A stretch of DNA of 64,000 nt from Lyophyllum atratum (Eukaryota; Basidiomycota; Agaricomycetes; Agaricales; Lyophyllaceae): NCBI GenBank assembly GCA_014905825.1, contig JACGCN010000030.1, positions 620,001 to 684,000 of the forward strand, in the 5' to 3' direction. The translations under genes and the position numbers were made by a program. Within the stretch, counting starts at the first letter, position 1. Every line of letters starts with the position of its first letter. Below, in pieces: positions 22,077 to 32,033 of this stretch. Under the pieces are notes generated by a model. The model worked only from the letters and a program-made list of their open reading frames with translations, made no database searches and had not been told where the DNA came from.

Positions 22077-22719
22077 AATTTCAACCAAAAGCGGTCGATT
22101 CAAAGGGCTCACTTACGCTGCAGTGCCAATATCGAACTATGTAATAGCTACAACGTGTTGTGGACAAGAGGATGGTGAGGGTGTGGACAACAACAGCGGT
22201 GGTAACGACGAATCGGAAGAACAATGGCGATCGACAAATACAACAGCACGTGACAGTGTGACGGGATGGCCGGCCCGGGCATGGGAAAACGAACCGCCAC
22301 TGCAATGAAAGGACATGGAATCACTAACGCCTTGTCCTGCTGCAGCTCACCCATGGATTTATATTACGGTAGAGCGAACCACGGCACTGGACTTTGTAGC
22401 TGTGTCGGCTCTTCGACTACGAGCCCCCTTTGATCTCTAGATCTCTTCCAGCTATACGGGCTAACTTCGATTGATCAAAGTCCTCGCCGTCCCTCTTGTG
22501 CGCCTATCCCATCTCATTTCGACTTTCTCATTCCCTCACCACTTCCCTTGCGCAGCACACCAACTCTATTCTACGGTCCCGCATCACCGCCTTCCACATC
22601 CACCTCTTCCAGCCTGGCGCCCATCCTGATGGCACGAGAAAGGCGCCCATCCGTGGTCTGGACAAGTCGATCGTGATTGATCCCATGCGGTTTCATCTCA
22701 TGCTGGTCGTTATGACGCT
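22077..22719. other. No supported gene; left flank of the repeat island
   Basis: Contains a plus-strand open frame with a His/Leu-rich product ending exactly where the repeat element begins (22720), but the product is not recognisable. The junction with the repeat is abrupt. Confidence 0.35.
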
Positions 22720-23528
22720 GGGTTATGGGGACTTTTTTTGAAAGGTAGGGATTTAAACCTAGAATCGTGTAGGGTAGGGAGGGTAGGGAGGGTAGGGAGG
22801 GTAGAGGGTAGGGAGGGTAGGGAGGGTAGGGAGGGTAGGGAGGGTAGGGTAGGGAGGGTAGAGGGTAGGGAGGGTAGGGAGGGTAGAGGGTAGGGAGGGT
22901 AGGGTAGGGAGGGTAGGGAGGGTAGGGAGGGTAGGTAGGGGAGCACACAGTAGCGTAGGATAGCTTAGAGATGTGTAGCATGTAGTGGGGATCTTAGATC
23001 CCCACGTACGACCCAGCAGCACTGCTGTGGTGAGTTTGCTTGCATGAACATTGAGTGGGGACAGCCATACGTGCAGATCCCCGGATAGCGTAGAGATGTG
23101 TAGCATGTAGTGGGGATCTTAGATCCCCACGTACGACCCAGCAGCACTGCTGTGGTGAGTTTGCTTGCATGAACATTGAGTGGGGACAGCCATACGTGGG
23201 GATCGTAGATCCCCATTAACACACTAAGGGAATCACTCTGCTCAAACGTTCACCAGAATTAACGACACAAAACCTTTTTTATTGAGTACATAACTACATC
23301 ACTGCATACTACGTGTTAAAAATGAGAACGTAAGTCACAAAAAGCTACAGGGGGAACAGACACCACTCAGAAATCTCGCTACGGTACTACATATACCTAC
23401 TGGCAAAGAGGTTAGAATATGTACATGCGAGTCAAGTTAACACATACATATTCATGAAGAGTTATAAGTCGGTGTCCTTACCTCTACCCCAGAACGTATA
23501 TGTGGGGATCCACGATTCCCCCTCTCCT
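22720..23528 (+). repeat. Long direct repeat, left copy (about 809 bp)
   Basis: Begins GGGTTATGGGGACTTTTTTT, passes through a GGGTAGGGA-type minisatellite, then two tandem copies of a roughly 120 bp block (TAGCGTAGAGATGTGTAGCA.. with TGGGGATCTTAGATCCCCA), an AT-richer stretch and ends at GGGGATCCACGATTCCCC + CTCTCCT. A nearly identical copy lies at 30112-30933 in the same orientation; the two differ mainly in minisatellite length and scattered single bases (for example CACAAAAAG / CAGAAAAAG). Together they bracket the first SNF2 helicase gene. Confidence 0.9.
22772..22937 (+). repeat. G-rich minisatellite (GGGTAGGGA / GGGTAGA units)
   Basis: About 165 bp of GGGTA, GGGTAGGGA and GGGTAGAG units. 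The runs of three or more G every few bases are suited to G-quadruplex formation. The complementary strand yields meaningless LPSLPS/YPPYP frames. Confidence 0.9.
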
Positions 23529-23800
23529 TGCTCTTCATGATGAGCTGGAAGACGAACGAGCAGGATGCATACATTCTGGGACAAAAAAATCAACGAGACA
23601 CCCAAGACACACCCGGGAATTGAACCGGGGACCGCCCGCTAAGTCGCAGACAAAGCGTGCGTGATAACCATTATACCATGTGTCCATGTTAAAGTTTGGC
23701 AATATCGACCTTACTACGTGATAGCCACTGCGCATACATTCTGCTCGTTGGTCATTGAACTCGTCATAAAGAGCAAGGAGAGGGGGATCGTGGATCCCCA
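23503..23800. mobile_element. Fold-back unit with palindromic ends enclosing a tRNA-like sequence
   Basis: Starts with TGGGGATCCACGATTCCCC and ends with GGGGATCGTGGATCCCCA. Beyond the end palindromes, the arms are inverted repeats over about 70 bp (left arm CTCCTTGCTCTTCATGATGA..ACGAGCAGGATGCATACATT; right arm is its complement with a few changes). The middle holds a tRNA-like sequence on the minus strand (23605-23685). It has the form of a small non-autonomous fold-back or MITE-like element; no target duplication was identified. Confidence 0.6.
23605..23685 (-). tRNA. tRNA-like sequence (Val-like backbone), probably intron-bearing or pseudogene
   Basis: Read on the minus strand: a 7 bp acceptor stem GGACACA/TGTGTCT, an A-box-like TGGTATAATGG, a D arm ending ATCAC, an anticodon stem CACGC/GCGGG (one mismatch) with an oversized 15-base loop, and a B-box GGTTCAATTCC in the T arm. 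The T loop is one base too long and the loop would need an intron; the apparent anticodon (TGT) does not agree with the Val-like backbone. A derived, probably non-functional tRNA. Confidence 0.55.
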
Positions 23801-23870
23801 CATATACGTTCTGGGGTAGAGGTAAGGACACCGACTTACCAGTTCAGAGGCGTTCAAACGGCCGTCATCA

Positions 23871-23968
23871 TGGGGATCCACGATCCCCGTCGGACGATAC
23901 ATACGCACTCTGCTCGTTTGTCTTCGACCTCATCATCAAGAGCAAGAGAAGGGGATCGTGGATCCCCA
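23871..23968. mobile_element. Short palindrome-ended unit (98 bp)
   Basis: TGGGGATCCACGATCCCC at the left and GGGGATCGTGGATCCCCA at the right enclose GTCGGACGATACATACGCAC..GAGCAAGAGAA, a sequence shared (inverted) with the arms of the 23503-23800 unit. Confidence 0.6.
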
Positions 23969-24152
23969 GATATACCTGCGTCTGATCGTACAGGGCTGAG
24001 AGCGCGAAGAGCGGTGAGAACGACGAACTTACAAGATCATGAACGGCTCTCCACAGTGGGGTTCCACGATCCCCGTCAGACGATACATATGCACTCCGCT
24101 TCTTTGTCTTCGACCTCATCGTCGTCAGCTTAGAATCGTCGAAGAGAATTAA

Positions 24153-27100
24153 TTACTTACCCTGCTGCAACTTCTTAAGGCCAAGCTGATGCGGTCGCCC
24201 CTGTAGTACCCAGCCCTCGGGTGCCAACATCTGTTGTATGAGACGAGCACCCCGTCCGCGATCCAGACCCCCTCGAAGCATATCAAAACGGTCGCTCAGA
24301 GAAGTCAGTTAGAGTAGACTCACCTTGGGCATCTTTGTGAACCCCTTCGCCTGCAAACGTCTCCGATACTCGCCCACCGCGGACGCCTTCCTCCACTCAT
24401 AACGGATAAAAACCCCGTATCGAACTCGCGAGCCGACTCTAATGCGCACCGGCGTTCCGGCCTATAACCTAGGTGGAGAGGAAAAAGGGAGGACGAAAAG
24501 GAAACTCACAGTCAGGCGGTCAGCGATAGGGACTTCGAGAAGCGGCAGGCCTTGGCGATCTGCGAGGCGTGGCTTGGGCGAATAGTAAGTGCACTTCATG
24601 ACTATGAAGGAGGTTAACAACTGAGCGGACGCTTACAACAGGAGAGAAACTTACTTTAAGGCGTCGACTTGGTAGTTAGTCAAGAGGTCGAGGTATGGAT
24701 CTAGTCTCGATAGTCAACTTATGTAGGGTACTTAGGTATAGCTAGACTTACCTTTCGGTCGACTTGGTGGTTGGCGTTGAGAAGATGGAAGCTTCGTTCT
24801 AGCGTCGATGGTCAAGTTATGTAGGGTGCTTAGGAACGACTAGACTTACCTTGGGTGAAGTTGCTTTTGGTTAACACTAAGTTCGAGGAACCTCGTATAA
24901 GGGCGTCGTCCGCTCCCTGCATAGAGATACCGGTGAAGGGGTCAGAAAATGTACATCCCGGTGAAGCGTTTGATAGATACATACCGCTCAGAATTCCAAC
25001 ACGGCTGCCATCAAGGGGATCGACGATCCCCGTCTGACGACACATAGCCCATCCGTTCGTTTGTGTTCAAGCTCACCGCTGGGAGTGAACAGAGGGGTTC
25101 GTGGATCCCCACATGTACGTAAGTCTTAACACACAAGGGGGAGACAGCTCTCGTTAGTGGGGATCGACAATCCCCGTCTGACAGCACATGGCCTCCAAAG
25201 CCGGTTCTCATAACGTGTTTGGTTTCACTCAAGCAGCTCAGAGACGGGGATCGAAGATCCCCATGTATACTATGCCTCTGAATACAAAACGTACGGCGTG
25301 TGTAGTATATAGTATCGTCCCTCAACCCCTGCGCTCGTTCTCAGGCTTCTTCTCGGGCTTCTGGCGTTGATACTTCGGGTACGGGTTCCGCCCTGTAGTT
25401 GGCGGTGGCAGCGGACTGAGCGTCCCGCTTGGCTTCCGTGCAGCCCCAAAGAGTGTAGGCTGACGCATTGAAGGTACGGCTAGATCGAAATTAGTGCATG
25501 CTGAGAGGATGTTATATATCAAGTCTCACCTCGAGAAGTCGAAGAAGATGCAACGGCATTGTCTTGCCGAATTGGAGGAGCAACTAAGTCGACTTGTAAG
25601 CACGGCAGAAACTGGAGCACTTGGGAAACGCACCCTGCGATGTCAAAGCATTTGCTGGTGGCTGAGGCACCGACGAAGACGTTGAGGGTTGCCGGCCAGG
25701 ATTCGCGCCTGCGTTAGCTGACGGATGGCGAGAAGAAGGGAGAGGAGGGTTCGGTCCCTGCATTGGCTTAGCTGGCAGCTGCAGCGGGACCCTCTTCGGC
25801 TGAATGAACTCTGATAATAACTCGTTAGTACATGGGTTGGACAACAGTGATAAAACTGACGTCTGCTAGGCAGCGTGGACAGCATAGAAGGAGGGCGTCC
25901 TGATGAAGGTTGGTTACTGTCTTTTTGGTGCTGTGATACTAAGTAGAAACGTTGTCAGCAGATACGAAGAGGCGAACAGCTAGGAAAACTGACCCGGGGA
26001 AGGCATTGTCATTGAAGACTGGGGTGACGACGATGGATATGGCATCGGGGAAGAGGAGTTGGCAACACTTTTTGCACTCGCAGACTCTGGTCTTTGCGCA
26101 GACAAAGCAAACGGGTTGAAGCCAGACCTCATTCGCGGCGGTTCAGCTGCTGGTGGAGCAGGCACTGGACGAGGAGCAAGAGCAGGCGCCTGACGAGAAG
26201 CAGGAGGAGGCGCTGGATGAGGAGCGAGAGCAGGCGGCGGACGAGTCGAGATTGCTGCTACAGGGAGGTTGCGAGGGTGGACTAATATAACGCAGTTGAG
26301 CATACGGCATTCGTGATAACAACAGGAAGCGCACCTTGTCTATGCCCCATCGGCGAATCCTGGGGAGGGCCCGCCGCACCCCAGAACAAATCGTCAGAGC
26401 CCATTTCGTAATCGCCATCGTTGTGCGACGACCCCCTGTCGCTCGGAGAACTCAAAAGGTGTCGCTGTCTCTTCTTGACCTTTGCAGCCTCAGGACTATC
26501 TATATACAAGACTCTTGTAAGGGTGTGAAATCGCATGGTATATGTGTGTCACACTCACCGGGAATAAGAAGGTCTCGGCGACGAAGTCCCGTTTGAGGCG
26601 GAGGTGTGTTGGGCTCGGACTCGTCTGCCGGAGCTGTAAACCTTAAGTCAGCGAGGCGGATGAGAGATCGACGGAGGGGACTTACGTTCGGTGGATACGG
26701 GACGTGAGACCATGGACTGGTCAGTATCCTCGTATGCGCTCGAAACTTCGGAGCGGTGATCAGTAGTTGTACCGGGGTCTGTAGAATCTCCGCCGTTGGG
26801 CCTTAGACCTGGGAGGATGGCGTCGTCATCCATGGGGACTTGATCAGCAGCGGTCGCCGGCTGGTCGTCGCCGATGTCATCTATCACAATGACCTTCTTC
26901 TTCCTCACTTTCTTTGGCTTCGGACGAGCCGCCTCATCGCCAGCGGTGGATTTGTTCTCGGTGACCTTCTTCCCTTTACCCTTACCCTTTGTGGGGGCCG
27001 GCTGTTCGTCATCCTCGTCGAGGTCATCCTCGGGACGAGAAAGGGTCAGTCCCTGAAGCAGCCTGACCTGCTCCTTGAGCTTCTCTGTAGCGACACATAA

Positions 27101-30098
27101 GTAGTGGTTCAGCGCGCCTGAAGAATGCATATACCTGGTGCGTCTGCGTCCTCCTTCTGAAGGAAGGCCTCCAGCATGTCGTGTTTGCCGCGAGCCAGCG
27201 CATTCAGGATGACGTCAGCAGTCTGGTCTGCAAGAATATGGTAACACTTAACCACCTTCTTCTGCGGATGCCGATATGAACGACCACGGATCTGTCGCTC
27301 ATCTTGAGCGCTCCACGGCTGGTCCTATGTGAGTTGTCAGCATTAGAATTCTTTCTTGAAGAGATGGCGGACTTACGAGGAAGATGATGACTGATGCCAC
27401 GGTGAGGTTAAGTCCAGTGCCGCCCACCGATGAAACAATGAGCACCCGGAACGACGGGTCGGTCTTGAACTGGTGGACGATCTCGTCTCGCTGCTTGAAT
27501 GTTGTGTCGCCGTCAATGTACTTATGCTGGATACCGTAGAGGGTGAGAATCTGTAACAAGTCGGCGGTCAGCTACGTAAACGTTTCACGATAAGATTCTT
27601 TTCAGACTTACGTTGCGGAGCAGAGGACCAAGAGACGGAAATTCTTGGTAGATGAGGATCTTCGTTTCCTGCGAGACCTTCTCCCCGGGATTCGGAGGCG
27701 GGATATCTGGGTATTCAACACCGTCTTCGAAGATCATGTCGGGGGTGTTGTCATCAGTGAGTATATGCCTGACCATGCGTGCGCAGGTGTCGATTTTCGT
27801 AGACTTCTGCGCGTCCCATTGGGCGAGAGAATGGAATATGGGTATGGGGTCGTCCATGTCCAATCTTGCGAATCCGACGGACATCCGGTGGTGGATGTAG
27901 AAGCTTCGAGACACAATCATCAGGACGCCATTAGAAGCCGAGACACTGCAAGGGTTCTGTTAGCATGGACCGAATTCAATAGACGATGCCAATTTGTACC
28001 TCTTCTTAATCCCGTCCGCAAGCTCCGTGATAATTTCCATCTCCTCATCGGTGAGTTGCACGACCACCAAGAACTCTTCGTACGGCGGGATGGAGATGAG
28101 CGGCTTCCTCTGCCAGTCGAGGCTGTCGATGGTACGTCGCAGGATGCGCCCCTCGAACTGCGCTTGTAGCCGCTGAGCGATCTCAAGTTGACACGTTTTG
28201 ATCGCCTCGTCCATGTCTTCCGAGTTATTGCCTTTTGCTCTCCTGAGGGTGCTCACGTCGGCTCGCTCCTCCTTGAGAGCGGCGTCGCTGTGGAAGTGAG
28301 GGAGTCCAATAAGTCGACCCATGCCGGCGACATCCTATACCCATGTCAGCGCTGTGGCAGGGAGGACGTAGACTGTGCTTACCTTCGTGGATGTTTGAAG
28401 AGGGGTGGCAGTCAGAATGAACCGTAGTACCGATCGCTCCAAGATTAAGAGCGCCGAGGAATGCTTAGCGCCGGTGTTGCGGTACATGTGGGCTTCGTCG
28501 AGGGTGATGGAGAGGTACCTTTGCCCGTACAAAGTCTTCGGCGCCGAAGTCTCGTATACGGTTTTTTTGGAGGGATGAAGCCACGGTAGTGAGCCCGCCG
28601 CTGGCTTGGTATACACGTAGAGAGAAGAGAAGTCTTTTTGCAACGCCTACGATGCGTCATTAGTATCAAATAAAATTAAGGACCGCACACACGCTTACCG
28701 AGTGCGAGGCTATGATGACTCGATGACACAGCTGGTGCTTCGATGCGTGGAAAGGTCCGTCGGGCACCCAGAATTGGCTGATATATTTCTTCTCTGACGG
28801 GTAGATGAGAATATCGAACGACTTGGGTTTGAAGACGACCTTAAGCTCCGCCTCCCATTGCGCGAGGAGCGTTCCGGGTATGAGGATCAGATGCGGGAGG
28901 TTCGGGAGTGTCGCGTGCTCCGCAAGGTATGGCTTAGACTCTATTCATGGCCATTGTGTCAGTTATCTTCAGAGGGTAAACGTGCGATGATAGACTCACG
29001 AATGACTGGAGGCAAAGGCCCCCGGTTCGCCGCGGGCAACATTCGACGCATGGCGAGCTGGGTGAGAACAGCGATCATGACCGCCTGCTGAAACGTCTTT
29101 CCGAGACCGACATCGTCCGCGACGAGGACACCACAACACCTGCCAGGTGCGGGTTTTTCCGTGAAGTTAACTCGCGTCATCGAATGGGCACCGCAGAGTT
29201 GGTGCCAATGGAGGGTAATGGCTTCCATCTCCAGGTTTGAGGCGACCTTGGAAGCGTCGAAGAGGTGGGCGTCCGCTGGGTCCCATGAGCTCAGGCCTCC
29301 TGTGTGCCGGTGGGTGTTGAACAGGAAAGGTAGGCCGTTGACGAACCCTAGAGCACGGGAAAGCGCTTCGGGCGACATGTTGTATTCGACCTCGACTCCA
29401 GGATCCGGCGAGCCGTCCTTACACTCGGCGAAGCCAATGTCGATGGTGGGCTGCTGTTCGTGAATAGGGACAGAGTCCTCGAGGCTACGGTTCTTGAAGA
29501 AGTCGTTGTAGAGGCTGATAATGTCAGCGACGTCTTCCTCCGATGCGAGCGACTTGAGCATCTTGGCGTCGACCTTTGTCATTGCTAAGGAAGTTCGTCA
29601 GTCACTGTGAGGGAGATGCATGACGGTGGGCTTACGCAGATGCTCTGTTTTGAGCTCTAGCTTAGCCCCGAGCCCGACCATCAGGCGCTTCAGCTCCTCG
29701 TCCATCTTCTCCATCTTCTCCAAGTTCTCCTGCGTTTGCAGGACTTCAGCGTGGGTTCTCCAAGCGGCTACCTTGTTGATGACAGTCCGTATCGCACGCT
29801 TCGTCAACTTTTCCCTGTCAAGTTCTAGGAATGGTCAGTCGCTGAGACGATTACGACGAAAGACAGCATGAGCTCACTTTCGAACGCTGCGATGGCGATC
29901 TTCTCGTGATCCAGGATTCTGACCTTGCTGCGAATAGCCTGTTTCCTGAGATTCAACCAGGTGCGCTGGATGAGAGCTTGAATTGTCCTGCGTAACCCCT
30001 CGTGCGCTCGCCCGTGCGGACCGAGAGCTTCGTCGCCAAAGAGGTCTCGAGCAACTGAGTCAACGGCCAACGGAGTGTACAAAGTACCGTCGGGCTAG
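24153..30098 (-). CDS. SNF2-family helicase, copy 1 (5'-truncated)
   Basis: Many exons on the minus strand. Helicase motifs in order: GVLVADDVGLGKTFQQAVMI (Walker A, about 29110); LILIPGTLLAQWEAELK; LSITLDEAHMYRN (DEAH box, about 28500); RFILTATPLQTSTK (motif III); ILTLYGIQHKYIDGD; VSSVGGTGLNLT (motif V, about 27410); DQPWSAQDERQIRGRSYR (motif VI, about 27300). The core is complete. A charged, serine/proline-rich region follows (KPKKVRKKKVIVIDDIGDD onward), then a distal module PKPRLADRQGLPLLEVPI with VRIRVGSRVRYGVFIRYEWR near 24300-24620. The N-terminus is missing: the first codons (TLYTPLAVDSVARDLFGDEA) match residue about 145 of copy 2 (43214) and run straight into TTAGGG-like sequence at 30098. 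The distal region is riddled with the GGGGATC palindromes. Snf2 ATPases move along double-stranded DNA; role here unknown. Borders of the last exons are uncertain. Confidence 0.8.
25015..25110. mobile_element. Short palindrome-ended unit (96 bp)
   Basis: Ends GGGGATCGACGATCCCC and GGGGTTCGTGGATCCCC; the interior begins GTCTGACGACACATAG, related to the 23871 and 24057 units. Confidence 0.6.
25158..25262. mobile_element. Short palindrome-ended unit (105 bp)
   Basis: Ends TGGGGATCGACAATCCCC and GGGGATCGAAGATCCCCA; the interior begins GTCTGACAGCACATGG. It is the third complete short unit of the same family. Confidence 0.6.
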
Positions 30099-30117
30099 GG
30101 TTAGGGGGTTAGGGTTA
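30090..30117 (+). repeat. Interstitial telomere-like sequence
   Basis: CGGGCTAGGGTTAGGGGG and TTAGGGTTATGG mark the exact point where helicase copy 1 is cut off and the right-hand direct repeat begins. TTAGGG is the common fungal telomere repeat. A similar tract, GGTTAGGTTAGGGTTA, lies at about 33715. Confidence 0.75.
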
Positions 30118-30933
30118 TGGGGACTTTTTTTGAAAGGTAGGGATTTAAACCTAGAATCGTGTAGGGTAGGGAGGGTAGGGAGGGTAGGTAGGGAGGGTAG
30201 GGAGGGTAGGGAGGGTAGAGGGTAGGGAGGGTAGGGAGGGTAGAGAGGGTAGGGTAGGGAGGGTAGGGAGGGTAGAGGGTAGGGAGGGTAGGGTAGGGAG
30301 GGTAGGGAGGGTAGAGGGTAGGGAGGGTAGGGAGGGTAGGTAGGGGAGCACACAGTAGCGTAGGATAGCTTAGAGATGTGTAGCATGTAGTGGGGATCTT
30401 AGATCCCCACGTACGACCCAGCAGCACTGCTGTGGTGAGTTTGCTTGCATGAACATTGAGTGGGGACAGCCATACGTGCGGATCCCCGGATAGCGTAGAG
30501 ATGTGTAGCATGTAGTGGGGATCTTAGATCCCCACGTACGACCCAGCAGCACTGCTGTGGTGAGTTTGCTTGCATGAACATTGAGTGGGGACAGCCATAC
30601 GTGGGGATCGTAGATCCCCATTAACACACTAAGGGAATCACTCTGCTCAAACGTTCACCAGAATTAACGACACAAAACCTTTTTTATTGAGTACATAACT
30701 ACATCACTGCATACTACGTGTTAAAAATGAGAACGTAAGTCAGAAAAAGCTACAGGGGGAACAGACACCACTCAGAAATCTCGCTACGGTACTACATATA
30801 CCTACTGGCAAAGAGGTTAGAATATGTACATGCGAGTCAAGTTAACACATACATATTCATGAAGAGTTATAAGTCGGTGTCCTTACCTCTACCCCAGAAC
30901 GTATATGTGGGGATCCACGATTCCACCTCTCCT
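30112..30933 (+). repeat. Long direct repeat, right copy (about 822 bp)
   Basis: Nearly identical to 22720-23528, including the G-rich minisatellite (30163-30345), the doubled 120 bp block and four GGGGATC palindromes. After 30933 it continues into unrelated sequence with a GGGGTCTTCG/CGAAGACCC hairpin. Confidence 0.9.
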
Positions 30934-30974
30934 AGTATACTTCCCCGGGGTCTTCGTGCGAAGACCCGGTGCAA

Positions 30975-32033
30975 CTTTCCTGCCATGTGGAGGGTCCATT
31001 TCTGCGCAAATCTTTTTGTACCAAGGTGCATTCTGGACCATTTACATCATATAAAGTGGGCACAAGTGTCCGTTTGAGCATTTTGTATACATACCCTATT
31101 TTACAGCAGAATCAAGTAAGGGATCATTCCGAGTCAGAAATTTGGAGTAATTCAGCCACAGGGCACTGTTCCCTGACTCTGCCGGACTATATACGAGTTG
31201 TGCCCACTTTTCCTATGTCATAGCTACATGACAAATCAAAAATCTCGTCAATCCGACCAAAACTGCCCCTTCAATGCCGCAGGAAAGTTTAAAAATCAAT
31301 CGTTACTGACCCGCTTGGGTAGCGAAACTTTCCTGCGATGTGGAGGGTCCGCGTCTGGCCATTTTTTTTTGTACCAAGGTACATTCTGGACCATTTACAT
31401 CATATGAAGTGGGCACAAGTGTCCGTTTGAGCATTTTGTATACATAGCCTATTTTACAGCAGAATCAACTAAGGGATCAATCTGAGTCAGAAATTTGGAG
31501 TAATTCAGCCACAGAGACCCGCCCCCTGACCCTGCTGGTGCATATACGAGTTTTGCCCACTTCTCCTATGCCATAGCTATATGACAAATCAAAAATCTCG
31601 CCAATCTGACCAAAACTGCCCCTTCAATGCCGCAGGAAAGTTTAAAAATCGATCGTTACCGACCCGCTTGGGTAGCGAAACTTTCCTGCGATGTGGAGGG
31701 TCCGCGTCTGGCCATTTCTTTTTGTACCAAGGTACATTCTGGACCATTTACATCATATGAAGTGGGCACATGTGTCCGTTTGAGCATTTTGTATTCGTAG
31801 CCTATTTTACAGCAGAATCAACTAAGGGATCATTCGGAGGCGGAAATTTGGAGTAATTCAGCCACAGAGAACTGTTCCCTGACTCTGCCGGACTATATAC
31901 GAGTTGTGCCCACTTTTCCTATGTCATAGCTACATGACAAATCAAAAATCTCGCCAATCTGACCAAAACTGCCCCCTCAATGCTGCAGAAAGGTTTCAAA
32001 ATGCATGTTTACCCACCTGTTTGGGTGATGTAA
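30975..32033. repeat. Three tandem copies of a 353 bp satellite-like repeat
   Basis: Unit starts CTTTCCTGCGATGTGGAGGG recur at 30975, 31328 and 31681, exactly 353 bp apart. Copies share TGTACCAAGGTACATTCTGG, CATCATATGAAGTGGGCACA and GACAAATCAAAAATCTCGCC. The third copy diverges in its last 60 bp. No reading frame is kept across copies, so the repeat is non-coding. Confidence 0.92.

Larger units (their letters stand above)
22986..25262. repeat. Cluster of 12 GGGGATC-N3-GATCCCC palindromes
   Basis: Near-perfect 17-19 bp palindromes occur at about 22986, 23111, 23197, 23503, 23783, 23871, 23951, 24057, 25015, 25094, 25158 and 25245. The consensus is TGGGGATCNNNGATCCCCA with the central three bases varying (TTA, GTA, CAC, GTG, GAC, GAA). 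Four more lie in the right-hand direct repeat (about 30391, 30516, 30602, 30908). They occur mostly in pairs that close short units of 96-105 bp. Confidence 0.9.

Noticed and set aside
22571..23106. Frames with LPSLPSLPTLPT and YPPYP repeats (also at 30060-30511)
   Set aside because: Translation of the complement of the GGGTA minisatellite; length tracks the DNA repeat, not a protein.
24153..30098. RecQ-type telomere-linked helicase
   Set aside because: Motifs (DVGLGKT, DEAHMYRN, LTATPLQT, QIRGRSYR) and the spacing of the two lobes are Snf2-like, and no RecQ C-terminal zinc or HRDC region is seen.
22720..30933. Ordinary LTR retrotransposon with 810 bp LTRs
   Set aside because: The interior codes for a helicase, not gag/pol; the ends lack TG..CA and no primer-binding site or polypurine tract was found next to them.
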